From assembly GCA_964473645.1 (NCBI GenBank), contig CAYYPW010000005.1, positions 201,413 to 265,412 of the forward strand: 64,000 nucleotides of DNA. Direction: 5' to 3'. The translations under genes were made by a program, and so were the position numbers. The DNA is from HdN1 sp964473645. GTDB lineage: Bacteria > Pseudomonadota > Gammaproteobacteria > Pseudomonadales > Ketobacteraceae. This document shows, in pieces, positions 34,607-42,955 of this stretch. Under the pieces are notes generated by a model. The model made no database searches, had not been told where the DNA came from, and saw only the letters and a list, made by a program, of their open reading frames with translations. Each line of letters starts with the position of its first letter. Position 1 is the first letter of the stretch.

Positions 34607-35509
34607 CTAGTTAGCGCGTTGCGTGTTTCCGGTGATTTTGAGCAGTTTTGGCGCTAAAATACCTTGCTTCCCAAAAAGATGTTCTCGCCATTCGAGTAGC
34701 ATGGCCTCTGTATCGATCTGATCAGGATGAAAATTCCGACGGAAGAATTTTCGAATATTGGGTTGTAATTGAAAAAAGTAGCCTTTTTGACCGAACCACC
34801 ATTCAAAGCCTTTGCGCTGATTGCGCCAGGGTTGCGAGAAACCGGGTGTAGCAAGTAGTAATTGCATGGAATAGGCGAACACACCTCCTGTAGAGGCAAT
34901 AATGAAAATCATCGCCAATGATCGCATCCAGTGATCACCGATCACTTCTTGGTACACATCAAAGGCTACCGATTTGTGCTCACACTCTTCCAGCAAATGC
35001 CACAATAGAAATTCTCGTGCTTGATCATCCAGCAATTGAGCGTTTTGCGGCTGTGCAAATGAATGCTCTGCCATCAATGCGGTAAAATGCTCAATAGCAC
35101 ACGTTACCGCTAACAACATTTTTTTATCCAGCACCGAAGGCAAAAGTTCAATGAAAAACCATTCGCCGACGCGATCGATTTTGTCCATCGGCAATCCCTT
35201 GGCTTGATAGGCCGCATTAAATTCCTTGTGAACACGGGAATGCATGGCCTCTTGCCCAATCAAGTCCGCAACACGCGCCTTGAGCTGCGGGTCTTTTATC
35301 TGGTCGCGCCACGCTCTTACTGCTTCTATCACCAAGGTTTCACCATGGGGGATCAAGGCCGAAAACGTCAAAATAAAAGCAGAAGAAAAGGCATCATCCT
35401 GCCAACAGTACTTGGCCATGGTTTCCGTGCGAAAATCAAATTTCATATGGCGCACGGGAATAGCTTGAGTTGGTAACGCTGGAACATTCGGTAAAGGGCG
35501 ATGGGTCAT
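34607..35509 (-). CDS. Predicted metal-dependent hydrolase (PF10118-type)
   Basis: The 300-residue product carries the helical ferritin-like pattern of the family with candidate metal ligands in QEAMHSRVHKEFN, AIEHFTALMAEHSF and LEECEHKSVAFDVY, and a hydrophobic helix near residues 215-235. The ATG overlaps the SDR stop codon as ATGA, which fixes the start; the longer open frame upstream only shadows the SDR gene. The family has no firmly established reaction. It recurs beside monooxygenases and SDRs, so a role in degradation of a hydrophobic compound is inferred. Confidence 0.85.
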   Translation of the reverse strand: MTHRPLPNVPALPTQAIPVRHMKFDFRTETMAKYCWQDDAFSSAFILTFSALIPHGETLVIEAVRAWRDQIKDPQLKARVADLIGQEAMHSRVHKEFNAAYQAKGLPMDKIDRVGEWFFIELLPSVLDKKMLLAVTCAIEHFTALMAEHSFAQPQNAQLLDDQAREFLLWHLLEECEHKSVAFDVYQEVIGDHWMRSLAMIFIIASTGGVFAYSMQLLLATPGFSQPWRNQRKGFEWWFGQKGYFFQLQPNIRKFFRRNFHPDQIDTEAMLLEWREHLFGKQGILAPKLLKITGNTQRAN

Positions 35510-36351
35510 GGTATCGGTTTTCCGTTTGATAATGTCGGCAGGAACCGGGTTGCCAGGCCCATGCCGCGCGTAAAGGTGCCTGGCACCAAGCGTTTTATTA
35601 ACCAACTCGCCTTTGCATCCCATTGCGGCAGAATATGAATGTCGCCATGATCCATGCCGTCCAGCGTTTTTTTTGCGAGAGTGTCCGGTGACATTCCAGA
35701 CCGGTTCATCATTTTCTGCGCATATTCGCTCAGCCCACCCGGCATGCGTCCGTGACGCAAAATGTCTGTTTGCACGAAGGTTGGGCACAGCACCGATACG
35801 TGTACGCCGCTTCCCGCCAGTTCAGCGTGTAGGGTTTCTGACAGAGCTACCACCGCAGCTTTGGTTGTGTTGTAGGCCCCCATCAAAGGGGCGCCTCCAA
35901 AACTGGCAGCCGAGGCAACGTTGAGAATCGCTGCGCGTGGGGCCATTTTTAATAACGGCACAAATACACGGCAACCATGAATGACACCCCATAAATTGAC
36001 GCCCATGATCCAGCGCCAATCCTCCATCGAGATGGATTCCACTGGCGTGCCTCCGACGCCGACACCGGCATTATTGATGACAAAATTCAGCGGGCCATCC
36101 AACCATTCGCTGGCGGTATGCGCGAGTACCTCGACGTCTTCGAGCTGCGACACATCACAGCCGACACCGATAGCGCGCCCGCGTTGGCGAATGATTTCCT
36201 GGGCGGTGTCGGTTGCTGACTGCGCGTTGATATCGGCACACACCACCTGTCCCCCGCGCGCGGCCAGTTCAATGGCAAATGCTTTTCCAATGCCGCTGCC
36301 AGCGCCGGTTATAACGGCCCGGGTGTTGTGGGAGAGACGTGTGGTTGCCAT
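35506..36351 (-). CDS. Short-chain dehydrogenase/reductase
   Basis: A 281-residue classical SDR. It has the NAD(P)-binding TGAGSGIGKAFA near residue 15, VVCADIN after beta-2 (favouring NAD), NNAGVGV, the catalytic Y160-x-x-x-K164 in YNTTKAAVVAL, and a C-terminal extension of about 40 residues (KKTLDGMDHGDIHILPQW) typical of the group paired with Baeyer-Villiger enzymes. It is the first gene of the SDR-hydrolase-monooxygenase operon and would oxidise an alcohol to the ketone that the monooxygenase could accept. The substrate is unknown. Confidence 0.92.
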   Translation of the reverse strand: MATTRLSHNTRAVITGAGSGIGKAFAIELAARGGQVVCADINAQSATDTAQEIIRQRGRAIGVGCDVSQLEDVEVLAHTASEWLDGPLNFVINNAGVGVGGTPVESISMEDWRWIMGVNLWGVIHGCRVFVPLLKMAPRAAILNVASAASFGGAPLMGAYNTTKAAVVALSETLHAELAGSGVHVSVLCPTFVQTDILRHGRMPGGLSEYAQKMMNRSGMSPDTLAKKTLDGMDHGDIHILPQWDAKASWLIKRLVPGTFTRGMGLATRFLPTLSNGKPIP

Positions 36352-36401
36352 TGAGCCCCGCTTTTTCCGCTAGAAAAGGTGATGAAGATGGAGATATCAT
36401 G

Positions 36402-36421
36402 AACTGAGCTTATGCTCAGTT
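36402..36421. promoter_or_regulatory. Palindromic operator between the SDR operon and tetR
   Basis: AACTGAGC-TTAT-GCTCAGTT is a perfect 8-bp inverted repeat 50 bases upstream of the SDR start and about 195 bases upstream of the divergent TetR gene. It is a likely TetR binding site for the monooxygenase operon. Confidence 0.65.
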
Positions 36422-36616
36422 TCTACTCGGATTGTTATTGCCCTGCAGCGTGTGAACCAGGCTCAGGTAATGCCTTGATTATTCGTGTGTTTACTGTTGA
36501 ACGGAGCTGTCGTCGGTGGTGTCTTTCGCCGCTTGCTCAGGTTTTGCGTTAAATCAGCAAGTCACTGTGTATCGACACATTAACCTGGCTTTGCAGGTTT
36601 GCATTGGGGCGAAAAA

Positions 36617-37249
36617 ATGCGAAAAAAAGTGTTAAGGCAACCACGCAAACTGCCACAACAAGAAAGAGCGCGGAAAACAGTTGAAGCATTGTTGCAGGCA
36701 ACGGCGCAGGTTCTGGTGGCAGAGGGTTGGAGCAAAATTACCACCAACAAAGTAGCGGCGAGGGCGGGTACCAGCATTGGTACTTTGTACGAGTACTTTC
36801 CATCAAAGGAAGCGCTGGTCAGCGCAATGGTCGAGCATTTGGCTGAGGATCTCATTGGCAAAACCCTGCAGCACATGGATTTTGCCATGGCCAATCCTGG
36901 TGAAGAATCAGTACGCAGTTGGCTTGGCGCCATGGTGAGTGTGCTAGAGCAAGAGGCAGATTTGGTGCGTGTGGTCACGACTCAGATTCCTTTCTTTTGG
37001 GATATCCCCCTCGTTCGCATGCTGCAAAGACGATTGGAAGGTATCGCTACCGTTCGCAGCGAGGAGATTACCCGCATTATTGGAAAACAATTCACGCCGG
37101 AATCGGTTTACCTGATGACGTCCATCGCGCGTTCCACGGTGCTGCAAATAGCCACCGATCGACCGGCCGGGTTGGATCGCGAAAGATTGATCACCGAATT
37201 GGCAGATATTTTTAATTATCATTTTCTGCAGGAGAGACCTATAAGCTAA
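36617..37249 (+). CDS. TetR-family regulator, divergent from the monooxygenase operon
   Basis: About 210 residues starting MRKKVLRQPRKLPQQERARK. The HTH lies near residues 25-65 (AEGWSKITTNKVAARAGTSIGTLYEYFPSKEAL), followed by a helical ligand domain. An in-frame ATG six codons earlier is possible. It is placed opposite the SDR-hydrolase-monooxygenase operon with a palindrome between, so repression of that operon relieved by its substrate is the simple reading. The 250 bases that follow hold no gene. Confidence 0.88.
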   Translation: MRKKVLRQPRKLPQQERARKTVEALLQATAQVLVAEGWSKITTNKVAARAGTSIGTLYEYFPSKEALVSAMVEHLAEDLIGKTLQHMDFAMANPGEESVRSWLGAMVSVLEQEADLVRVVTTQIPFFWDIPLVRMLQRRLEGIATVRSEEITRIIGKQFTPESVYLMTSIARSTVLQIATDRPAGLDRERLITELADIFNYHFLQERPIS

Positions 37250-37500
37250 TAAACGTAGGTGAACCGCTGTGACTGTGCGTTCGCGCGGTCAATTTCCCTC
37301 CCGTTGTGAATCTCATCACGCTTGCCTTTCAATAGGCTTGTGGCTTTCAACCTGCTTATGTATCAGTGCGTAAATGGCGTTGTCATTTTTTTTTTGGATA
37401 GACAATCAGTTCGTTCATGCGCGGTGGGAATCAAATTCGCTCTAATGCTAAAACACCCGAACTGTCGCGCCCCAACAACAAAAAAAACCAGGTGTACCCC

Positions 37501-40500
37501 ATGACAAGCGTCCTCTGGCGTGTTTTACCCGCATTGGTATTGATTGGCTCAGGCAGTGCCGCCTTTGCAGATGACACACTCTCCATTGGCGAAAGACTCG
37601 ACCCGAACACCTTTCTGGAATCACAGAACCTTGCCTACCGCTTTTATTTGCAGGGCGATGGCAATTTGGTGTTGCGCCGCACTTCGACCCAGCAAGCCCT
37701 GTTTTCCTCCGCTACCAATGGCAAGGGCGGGGTGCGCTTTAGCATGCAGGGCGACGGCAATGCCGTTCTCTATACATCAAACGGTGCAGCGGTCTGGTCC
37801 ACTCAAAGCAATGGCAGTGGCGCGAATCGCCTGGTCATGCAAAATGACGGCAACCTGGTGCTCTACACCGCGCAAAACAGAGCGGTGTGGGCGACCGGCA
37901 CCAACACGACGGATACCGGTGGTGGCACCGATGGCGGTGGATCGACGGGCGGCGGTAACGGCGACAATGATGGTACGGCCACCAGCAGTGGGCGTTTTTC
38001 GGCACCAAGTGCAGCGCTTTACTCGCTGAACTCGGCCAAGCAACGGGTGTTCCCCAGCTATGTCAACTCAACGTTTGGCGGCAACGGCGCTGCCGAAACC
38101 TGGGATGGCCGCGTATTTGTCCGCACCCAGACCCTCGGCTGGTTTGCAAGTGCCTTCCGCCCGCAACGCATTACTCAAAACAGTGACGGCACGCCCAATT
38201 TCGGGCAAGGCGCGTTCGGTACCAGTCTTTCACTGGAATCCAACACGCAGGCGCCTGACATGCAACATAATTGGCTCGCCATTGTGCCAGACCCCGCCGT
38301 GACGGGGGAAAACCCCTATCCCTCCAATGCCAGCGGCAGCTTGCAGTCGTCAGGCACCTATCGCACTTACAAGGCGCTGGTGTATCACACCTCGCTTCGC
38401 AATGGTGATAACGACCAAATGGGGTTGCGCAAAGCGACGTTCATTGTCAGCAACGCCAATACCGCTGATGCTCAGCTGATCAGTGCAAAATTCACCACGG
38501 ACTTCGCGCGGTTGCGCCTGCAAAGTGGCGCTGATTTTCGTTGTATTGAGCCGTCCGTAACGCTGGATGGCCGCCTGGTGGTTTGCCAGGGGCATCCCAA
38601 CAATGATGGCCGCATCGATAATCTGGTGTACAGCTGGAATAGCACCCCTGGCGCGACCACCAACTGGCGTGCACCGCGCTCCATTGCCAATATGTATTTC
38701 GACGACCGTAATACGAGCGTTGCGGGTATCCCGTTTCGTGTCCGTTATCCTGTTGCCGAAAAGCCACTGATGGATGCGACGGGCGATGACTATGCAAGTA
38801 ACGAGCTTGTTAAGGGGGCGTACCCGTGGATCAGTCACGACGGTTCTGAACTGTTCTATCAGGCGTCGCGTGACGGCAAAGACGCACGTCGCACCGGCAC
38901 CAGTGTGGTGGGGCGCTGGACGGGTGGCAACATCCGTCATATCGATGGGCCGATCAACCGCAACCGATACGCGACATCGCGTCTTTTCTTGTCGTCGCCC
39001 GGTGCGTTCACGACCATGTGGACGCCTTATAAAGACGTACCCAATCTGCCGATTCCCTATTCAGTAAGAGGCCCCAGTTACCCGATATTTGGCTCTAACA
39101 GCCAGGATTATTCAGAAGTCAGTTTCGACGATTTTCTGGATGGCAATTATGTCATGTACCTCGGTATGAACGAGCAGCTTAACCGCGCCGGTAATTTCTT
39201 GGTCAATAATACCCCGGATACGTCGGGCAACTTTAATAATGCGACGCTGGTCGGGGCCAAATTTCCGGTCGAATTCAATGGCCGTGATGAGTTGGTGGGA
39301 CGCTATGGCCAAGGCATTTACTTTAATGCGGGCAACCATCTGAACGTGGCGCGCACCCGTGGCTGGGATTCGCTGAATGAGGGCGTTTCGGTCGACATGT
39401 TTGTGCGAAAAACGTCTGGCAGCGGCACGGTTCGCCTGTTTACGCTGCAGAGTGGGGTTGAAGTGTACCTGGCCAATGGCGCCAATCTGACAGCAGCGAT
39501 TCAGGATACGGCCGGTGTTCGCAGGCAAATCAATGGGCCAGCGATCGCCACTGGCCAGTGGGCGCACATTGCCTTCACCTACAGCCCCATTAGCCGGGAT
39601 ATGACTCTGTATCTCAATGGCGCCAGCGTGGCCACCAGTAAAGCCGATGGCTTTGGCACGCTGCGTACAACGGGCGCGGTGCAGGTCGGCCCGGTCAGTT
39701 CCACTGCGTCGCTGGTGTTGGATGAAGTCAAGGTTTCGAATGTGGCGCGACGCGACTATGAAATCGCCCACAATGCCAATGTCCGTAGTCATAAAGCCCC
39801 CAGCAGTGCGCTGGCGAATACGGTTCCCGCGCATTTGCGTTCGTTGATGAACCGTGCCACTGGGGTGGAGCGTTTCAGTTTAGCCGCGGCTGATTTGGGC
39901 GAAGACCTCTTTAACGACGTTATTCTGTCGAAACAGCGCACCACCTCGTGCTCGACGTGTCACTCGCCTAGCCAGTCCTTTACCGATGGGCTGGATATCG
40001 CGCGCGGTAACGAGCCTACCGACGCCGGTACGCGCAATACGCCCAGCCTGTTCAATCGTTTGTTCTCCAGCAGACAAGGATGGAGTGGGCTTTCAGCGTC
40101 TTTGGATAAGCAGGCGCTTGACCCCATTCAGGCGCGTCATGAGATGAACCTGCCCATTGCCGAAGCGGTGCAACGTTTGTCGACCGAAGGCAACTACAGA
40201 ACGCGCTTCCAGCAGGTGTTTGGCGAAGGCCCCACGGCGGTCAATCTGCCGATTGCGCTCGCCAGCTTTCAGGCCATTCAATATGCCCCCAAAAATCGCG
40301 TCGATGAATTCCGCGAGGGCAATCTGTCGGTGCTTTCAGCCTCCGAACGCCGCGGTTTGACTTTGTTCGAAGGCAAAGCCCGCTGCAGTGGTTGCCATGC
40401 CGACCAGAACTATACCGACGAAAGCTTCCGCAACAACGGTATTGTCAGTAACGGTGATATCGGACGTGCAGACGTGACGGGCCGCAATCGCGATTTCAAA

Positions 40501-40710
40501 CTCTTCAAAGTACCATCGCTACGTGAAGTGAGCATGACTGGGCCTTACATGCACGATGGCAGCGTGTCGACGTTGGAAGAAGTGGTCGCGGCGTATAACC
40601 GGGGCACGGCGAATGATCCTTCGATTGATACGGATATCCGCCCGCTGGAGCTGAACAGTCAGGAAATGAGCGATCTGGTAGCATTTTTGCGAGCCCTCTC
40701 CGGCAATTAA
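37501..40710 (+). CDS. Secreted bulb-type lectin / LamG / dihaem peroxidase fusion
   Basis: The ATG at 37501 starts a Sec signal (LPALVLIGSGSAAFA). Residues ~27-140 are a B-lectin prism with three repeats; two keep the full mannose-binding QxDxNxVxY (QGDGNAVLY, QNDGNLVLY). A Gly/Thr linker follows, then ~430 residues of unrecognised beta-rich sequence, a LamG-like sandwich (about 591-760), and a MauG/cytochrome c peroxidase-like C-terminus (about 780-1069). That region has haem motifs C817-STCH and C962-SGCH and the superfamily MTGPYMHDGSVSTLEEVV. I infer a glycan-anchored redox enzyme outside the cell. The total length of 1069 and this domain order are unusual. Confidence 0.85.
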   Translation: MTSVLWRVLPALVLIGSGSAAFADDTLSIGERLDPNTFLESQNLAYRFYLQGDGNLVLRRTSTQQALFSSATNGKGGVRFSMQGDGNAVLYTSNGAAVWSTQSNGSGANRLVMQNDGNLVLYTAQNRAVWATGTNTTDTGGGTDGGGSTGGGNGDNDGTATSSGRFSAPSAALYSLNSAKQRVFPSYVNSTFGGNGAAETWDGRVFVRTQTLGWFASAFRPQRITQNSDGTPNFGQGAFGTSLSLESNTQAPDMQHNWLAIVPDPAVTGENPYPSNASGSLQSSGTYRTYKALVYHTSLRNGDNDQMGLRKATFIVSNANTADAQLISAKFTTDFARLRLQSGADFRCIEPSVTLDGRLVVCQGHPNNDGRIDNLVYSWNSTPGATTNWRAPRSIANMYFDDRNTSVAGIPFRVRYPVAEKPLMDATGDDYASNELVKGAYPWISHDGSELFYQASRDGKDARRTGTSVVGRWTGGNIRHIDGPINRNRYATSRLFLSSPGAFTTMWTPYKDVPNLPIPYSVRGPSYPIFGSNSQDYSEVSFDDFLDGNYVMYLGMNEQLNRAGNFLVNNTPDTSGNFNNATLVGAKFPVEFNGRDELVGRYGQGIYFNAGNHLNVARTRGWDSLNEGVSVDMFVRKTSGSGTVRLFTLQSGVEVYLANGANLTAAIQDTAGVRRQINGPAIATGQWAHIAFTYSPISRDMTLYLNGASVATSKADGFGTLRTTGAVQVGPVSSTASLVLDEVKVSNVARRDYEIAHNANVRSHKAPSSALANTVPAHLRSLMNRATGVERFSLAAADLGEDLFNDVILSKQRTTSCSTCHSPSQSFTDGLDIARGNEPTDAGTRNTPSLFNRLFSSRQGWSGLSASLDKQALDPIQARHEMNLPIAEAVQRLSTEGNYRTRFQQVFGEGPTAVNLPIALASFQAIQYAPKNRVDEFREGNLSVLSASERRGLTLFEGKARCSGCHADQNYTDESFRNNGIVSNGDIGRADVTGRNRDFKLFKVPSLREVSMTGPYMHDGSVSTLEEVVAAYNRGTANDPSIDTDIRPLELNSQEMSDLVAFLRALSGN

Positions 40711-40822
40711 ACCGGTGCGGGCGCGGCAAAACACTATCGACCGCAAACCATTACGACAGCAAACGAATACAACCTTGAATCATAACGACCTTAATCATAA
40801 CGAAAAGCATAAGGGGCTCACC

Positions 40823-42109
40823 ATGTTGAGAAACCGGCTGTGGCTGATGTTGATATCAGTCTTTCTCATGGCGGGAAGCGGCATTGTCAATGCCAAGGAC
40901 ACTTTGCTGACCAATGAGGCGCTGCGCTCGAACGAATACCTGGCGTCTGCCAATGGGGCTTATCGATTTTATCTGCAAGGCGATGGCAACCTGGTGCTGA
41001 GAAACCAGCAGAATGGCGCCGCCCTGTGGTCATCGTCGACGCATGGAAAAGGCGGGGTGCGTCTGGTGCTGCAAGGTGATGGTAATCTGGTGCTATACAC
41101 CTCGTCAGGCGGGGCGGTCTGGTCGAGCAAGACTAACGGCAAGCCTGCGACGCGCCTCGTGATGCAGAATGATGCGAACCTGGTGTTGTTCACATCGACG
41201 GGCACACAGGTCTGGGCAACGAACACGACCGTTGGAGGAGGCGGCACCGGCGGCGGCACGGGTGAGGCGGTAAAAATTGCCTTTGTGGGGGATACCGGCG
41301 CGGGAAGCAATTTTCAAAACGTGCTGAATCTGATCAAGGCCGAGAAAGCCCAACTCACGATTCTGGCGGGCGATACCTCCTATAGCAGCAGCCGCGACAG
41401 CACCTGGGATGCGATGGTGCGTAACACGCTCGGCACGGCTGATCCGGTGATTGTAATTGCTGGCAACCACGATTACCAAGACAGTAATTTCAGCACGGTG
41501 CGTTCGCTGGGCCAGAGTCGCTTGAGCAAGGCAACCAATGTGCAGTGTTCTGGCAGTTATGCTGAGAAAATGACATGCCGGTTCAAAAATGTTTATTTCG
41601 TCCTCTCGGCGGTCGGCTCCAGTGGCAGTCGCAGTGATCACGAATCCTTCATCGCCAACAGCCTGCAAAACGCGCCCGACGGTGCCTGGCGCGTGTGCGG
41701 CTGGCACAAAAACCAGCAGCAAATGCAGGTGGGTGGCAAGTCCGACGAAGTGGGCTGGACGGCCTATGAAACCTGTCGTGAGAACGGGGCGATCATTGCC
41801 ACTGGACACGAACACTCCTATTCGCGCACCCACTTGCTGCGCGACATGAGCGACAGAAGCATTGCCAGTACCTCGTCCACTTTCACGGTGACCGAAGGCC
41901 GTACATTTGCCTTTGTTTCTGGCTTGGGGGGCATTGATATCCGTGATCAGGAACGTGGCGGTAACTGGTGGGCGAAAATCTACACCTCGACCCAGGGAGC
42001 CACCTACGGCGCCATGTTCGGAACGTTCTATTCAGACCGGGCAGAGTTCTATTTCAAGAACATCAAAGGGCAGGTCATTGATAGATTCACCGTGATGAAG
42101 GGGTACTGA
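40823..42109 (+). CDS. Secreted bulb-type lectin / calcineurin-like phosphoesterase fusion
   Basis: An AAGGGG site precedes a 428-residue protein: Sec signal (MLISVFLMAGSGIVNA), a B-lectin domain with repeats QGDGNLVLR, QGDGNLVLY and QNDANLVLF (only the middle one is a full mannose-binding motif), a Gly-rich linker, and a metallophosphoesterase from residue ~150. Metal motifs are complete: FVGDTGAG, AGDTSYSS, G214-N-H-D217 and G328-HEH331. The fold is that of purple acid-type phosphatases. Its lectin domain is a close relative of the one in the gene 112 bases upstream, so the pair probably arose by domain duplication and acts on the same glycan. Confidence 0.87.
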   Translation: MLRNRLWLMLISVFLMAGSGIVNAKDTLLTNEALRSNEYLASANGAYRFYLQGDGNLVLRNQQNGAALWSSSTHGKGGVRLVLQGDGNLVLYTSSGGAVWSSKTNGKPATRLVMQNDANLVLFTSTGTQVWATNTTVGGGGTGGGTGEAVKIAFVGDTGAGSNFQNVLNLIKAEKAQLTILAGDTSYSSSRDSTWDAMVRNTLGTADPVIVIAGNHDYQDSNFSTVRSLGQSRLSKATNVQCSGSYAEKMTCRFKNVYFVLSAVGSSGSRSDHESFIANSLQNAPDGAWRVCGWHKNQQQMQVGGKSDEVGWTAYETCRENGAIIATGHEHSYSRTHLLRDMSDRSIASTSSTFTVTEGRTFAFVSGLGGIDIRDQERGGNWWAKIYTSTQGATYGAMFGTFYSDRAEFYFKNIKGQVIDRFTVMKGY

Positions 42110-42110
42110 T

Positions 42111-42410
42111 ATGAGAATTTTACTTGTGTTGGTGTTGGCATTGTTCAGTCAGCCATCGATGGCGGGATGTGAGTCTTCGATCCTGGAGGGAAGCCATACC
42201 GCGCTTTCTCGCCTGGATGCTGAAGCGCTTGCCTGGGAAGAGGCAAAGGATGCCTGCTTCCCAGGCGATGCGTCTAAACTCAATCTATCGTGTAACAAAG
42301 TGAAAGGGGATAAAGGCGTGGAAGGTAAGTCTGCAACCCGCTGTGTTCAGGCGGTCACCTGTACCTTGTGTGACGACGGCCTGAGACTGAAATATGAAGC
42401 GCTCGACTGA
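42111..42410 (+). CDS. Small exported six-cysteine protein
   Basis: A 99-residue protein beginning one base after the phosphoesterase stop, so surely co-transcribed. The signal is MRILLVLVLALFSQPSMAG, followed at once by Cys20, which makes lipid attachment possible though the lipobox MAGC is atypical. There are six cysteines in total, the last three in RCVQAVTCTLC, suggesting three disulphides. No family is recognised. Position suggests an accessory of the lectin enzymes. Confidence 0.72.
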   Translation: MRILLVLVLALFSQPSMAGCESSILEGSHTALSRLDAEALAWEEAKDACFPGDASKLNLSCNKVKGDKGVEGKSATRCVQAVTCTLCDDGLRLKYEALD

Positions 42411-42924
42411 GCCCCATGCCCGTCTTTTGCAAAGGCTGTTGGCGGTTTTTATACTGCTGGGAGCCTCTTTTTCCGCTCATGCAGAACAACCGGTTTGCGA
42501 CCTCCGGCAAGGCACATTGACGCCGGAGTGTCGCGGCTTTCTGGATCTGAAACGGGCCCGCGTCGCCAGCCCGCCGACCAGTGCTGAAGTCTCCAATAGA
42601 GCGGTACCCTCACGGGTGCAAACCTATTCCTGTGATCTTCGGCAAACGCATTCACAGTGCCGGCGTTACTCCCTTCTGGAAGGTGCAACAGAGACGTTGG
42701 CAGAATTGAAAGAAGGTTGTGAGTCGATGGGCGGGGCGTTTCAGCCGGTGACCTGCCCTGACATCGGGGTGTCAGGCATTTGCGTGGACATCGTGCGTAA
42801 TTACCACAAGCCCGACGTTATCTACGATAACGTTTATTATCAGGGTCAACCAAACTCTCCATGGACGCAAGACACCATGGAAGAGGTCTGTAAAAATCTG
42901 GGAGGCGAACTGCAGTTGCCCTGA
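42394..42924 (+). CDS. Exported eight-cysteine protein with internal CDLRQ repeat
   Basis: A 176-residue protein overlapping the preceding gene by 17 bases. The signal is LLQRLLAVFILLGASFSAHA. The mature part contains the motif CDLRQ twice (VCDLRQGTLTPECR and SCDLRQTHSQCRR), each followed by another Cys and Arg, pointing to an internal duplication. Four more cysteines follow, including GCESMGG and VCKNLGG, another possible duplicated motif. It is not recognised as any known family. It is the last gene of the lectin operon and is followed directly by a hexanucleotide repeat. Confidence 0.72.
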   Translation: MKRSTEPHARLLQRLLAVFILLGASFSAHAEQPVCDLRQGTLTPECRGFLDLKRARVASPPTSAEVSNRAVPSRVQTYSCDLRQTHSQCRRYSLLEGATETLAELKEGCESMGGAFQPVTCPDIGVSGICVDIVRNYHKPDVIYDNVYYQGQPNSPWTQDTMEEVCKNLGGELQLP

Positions 42925-42950
42925 TGCCAGTGCCAGTGCCAGTGCCAGTG
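42925..42950. repeat. Hexanucleotide tandem repeat TGCCAG x4.3
   Basis: TGCCAG is repeated four times plus two bases, starting at the first base after the stop codon of the eight-Cys gene and ending five bases before the convergent DUF1513 gene. Confidence 0.85.
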
Positions 42951-42955
42951 CGATC

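Noticed and set aside
39112..39834. Minus-strand 240-codon frame inside the lectin-dihaem gene
   Set aside because: Antisense shadow of a domain-rich secreted protein; no start signal or homology.
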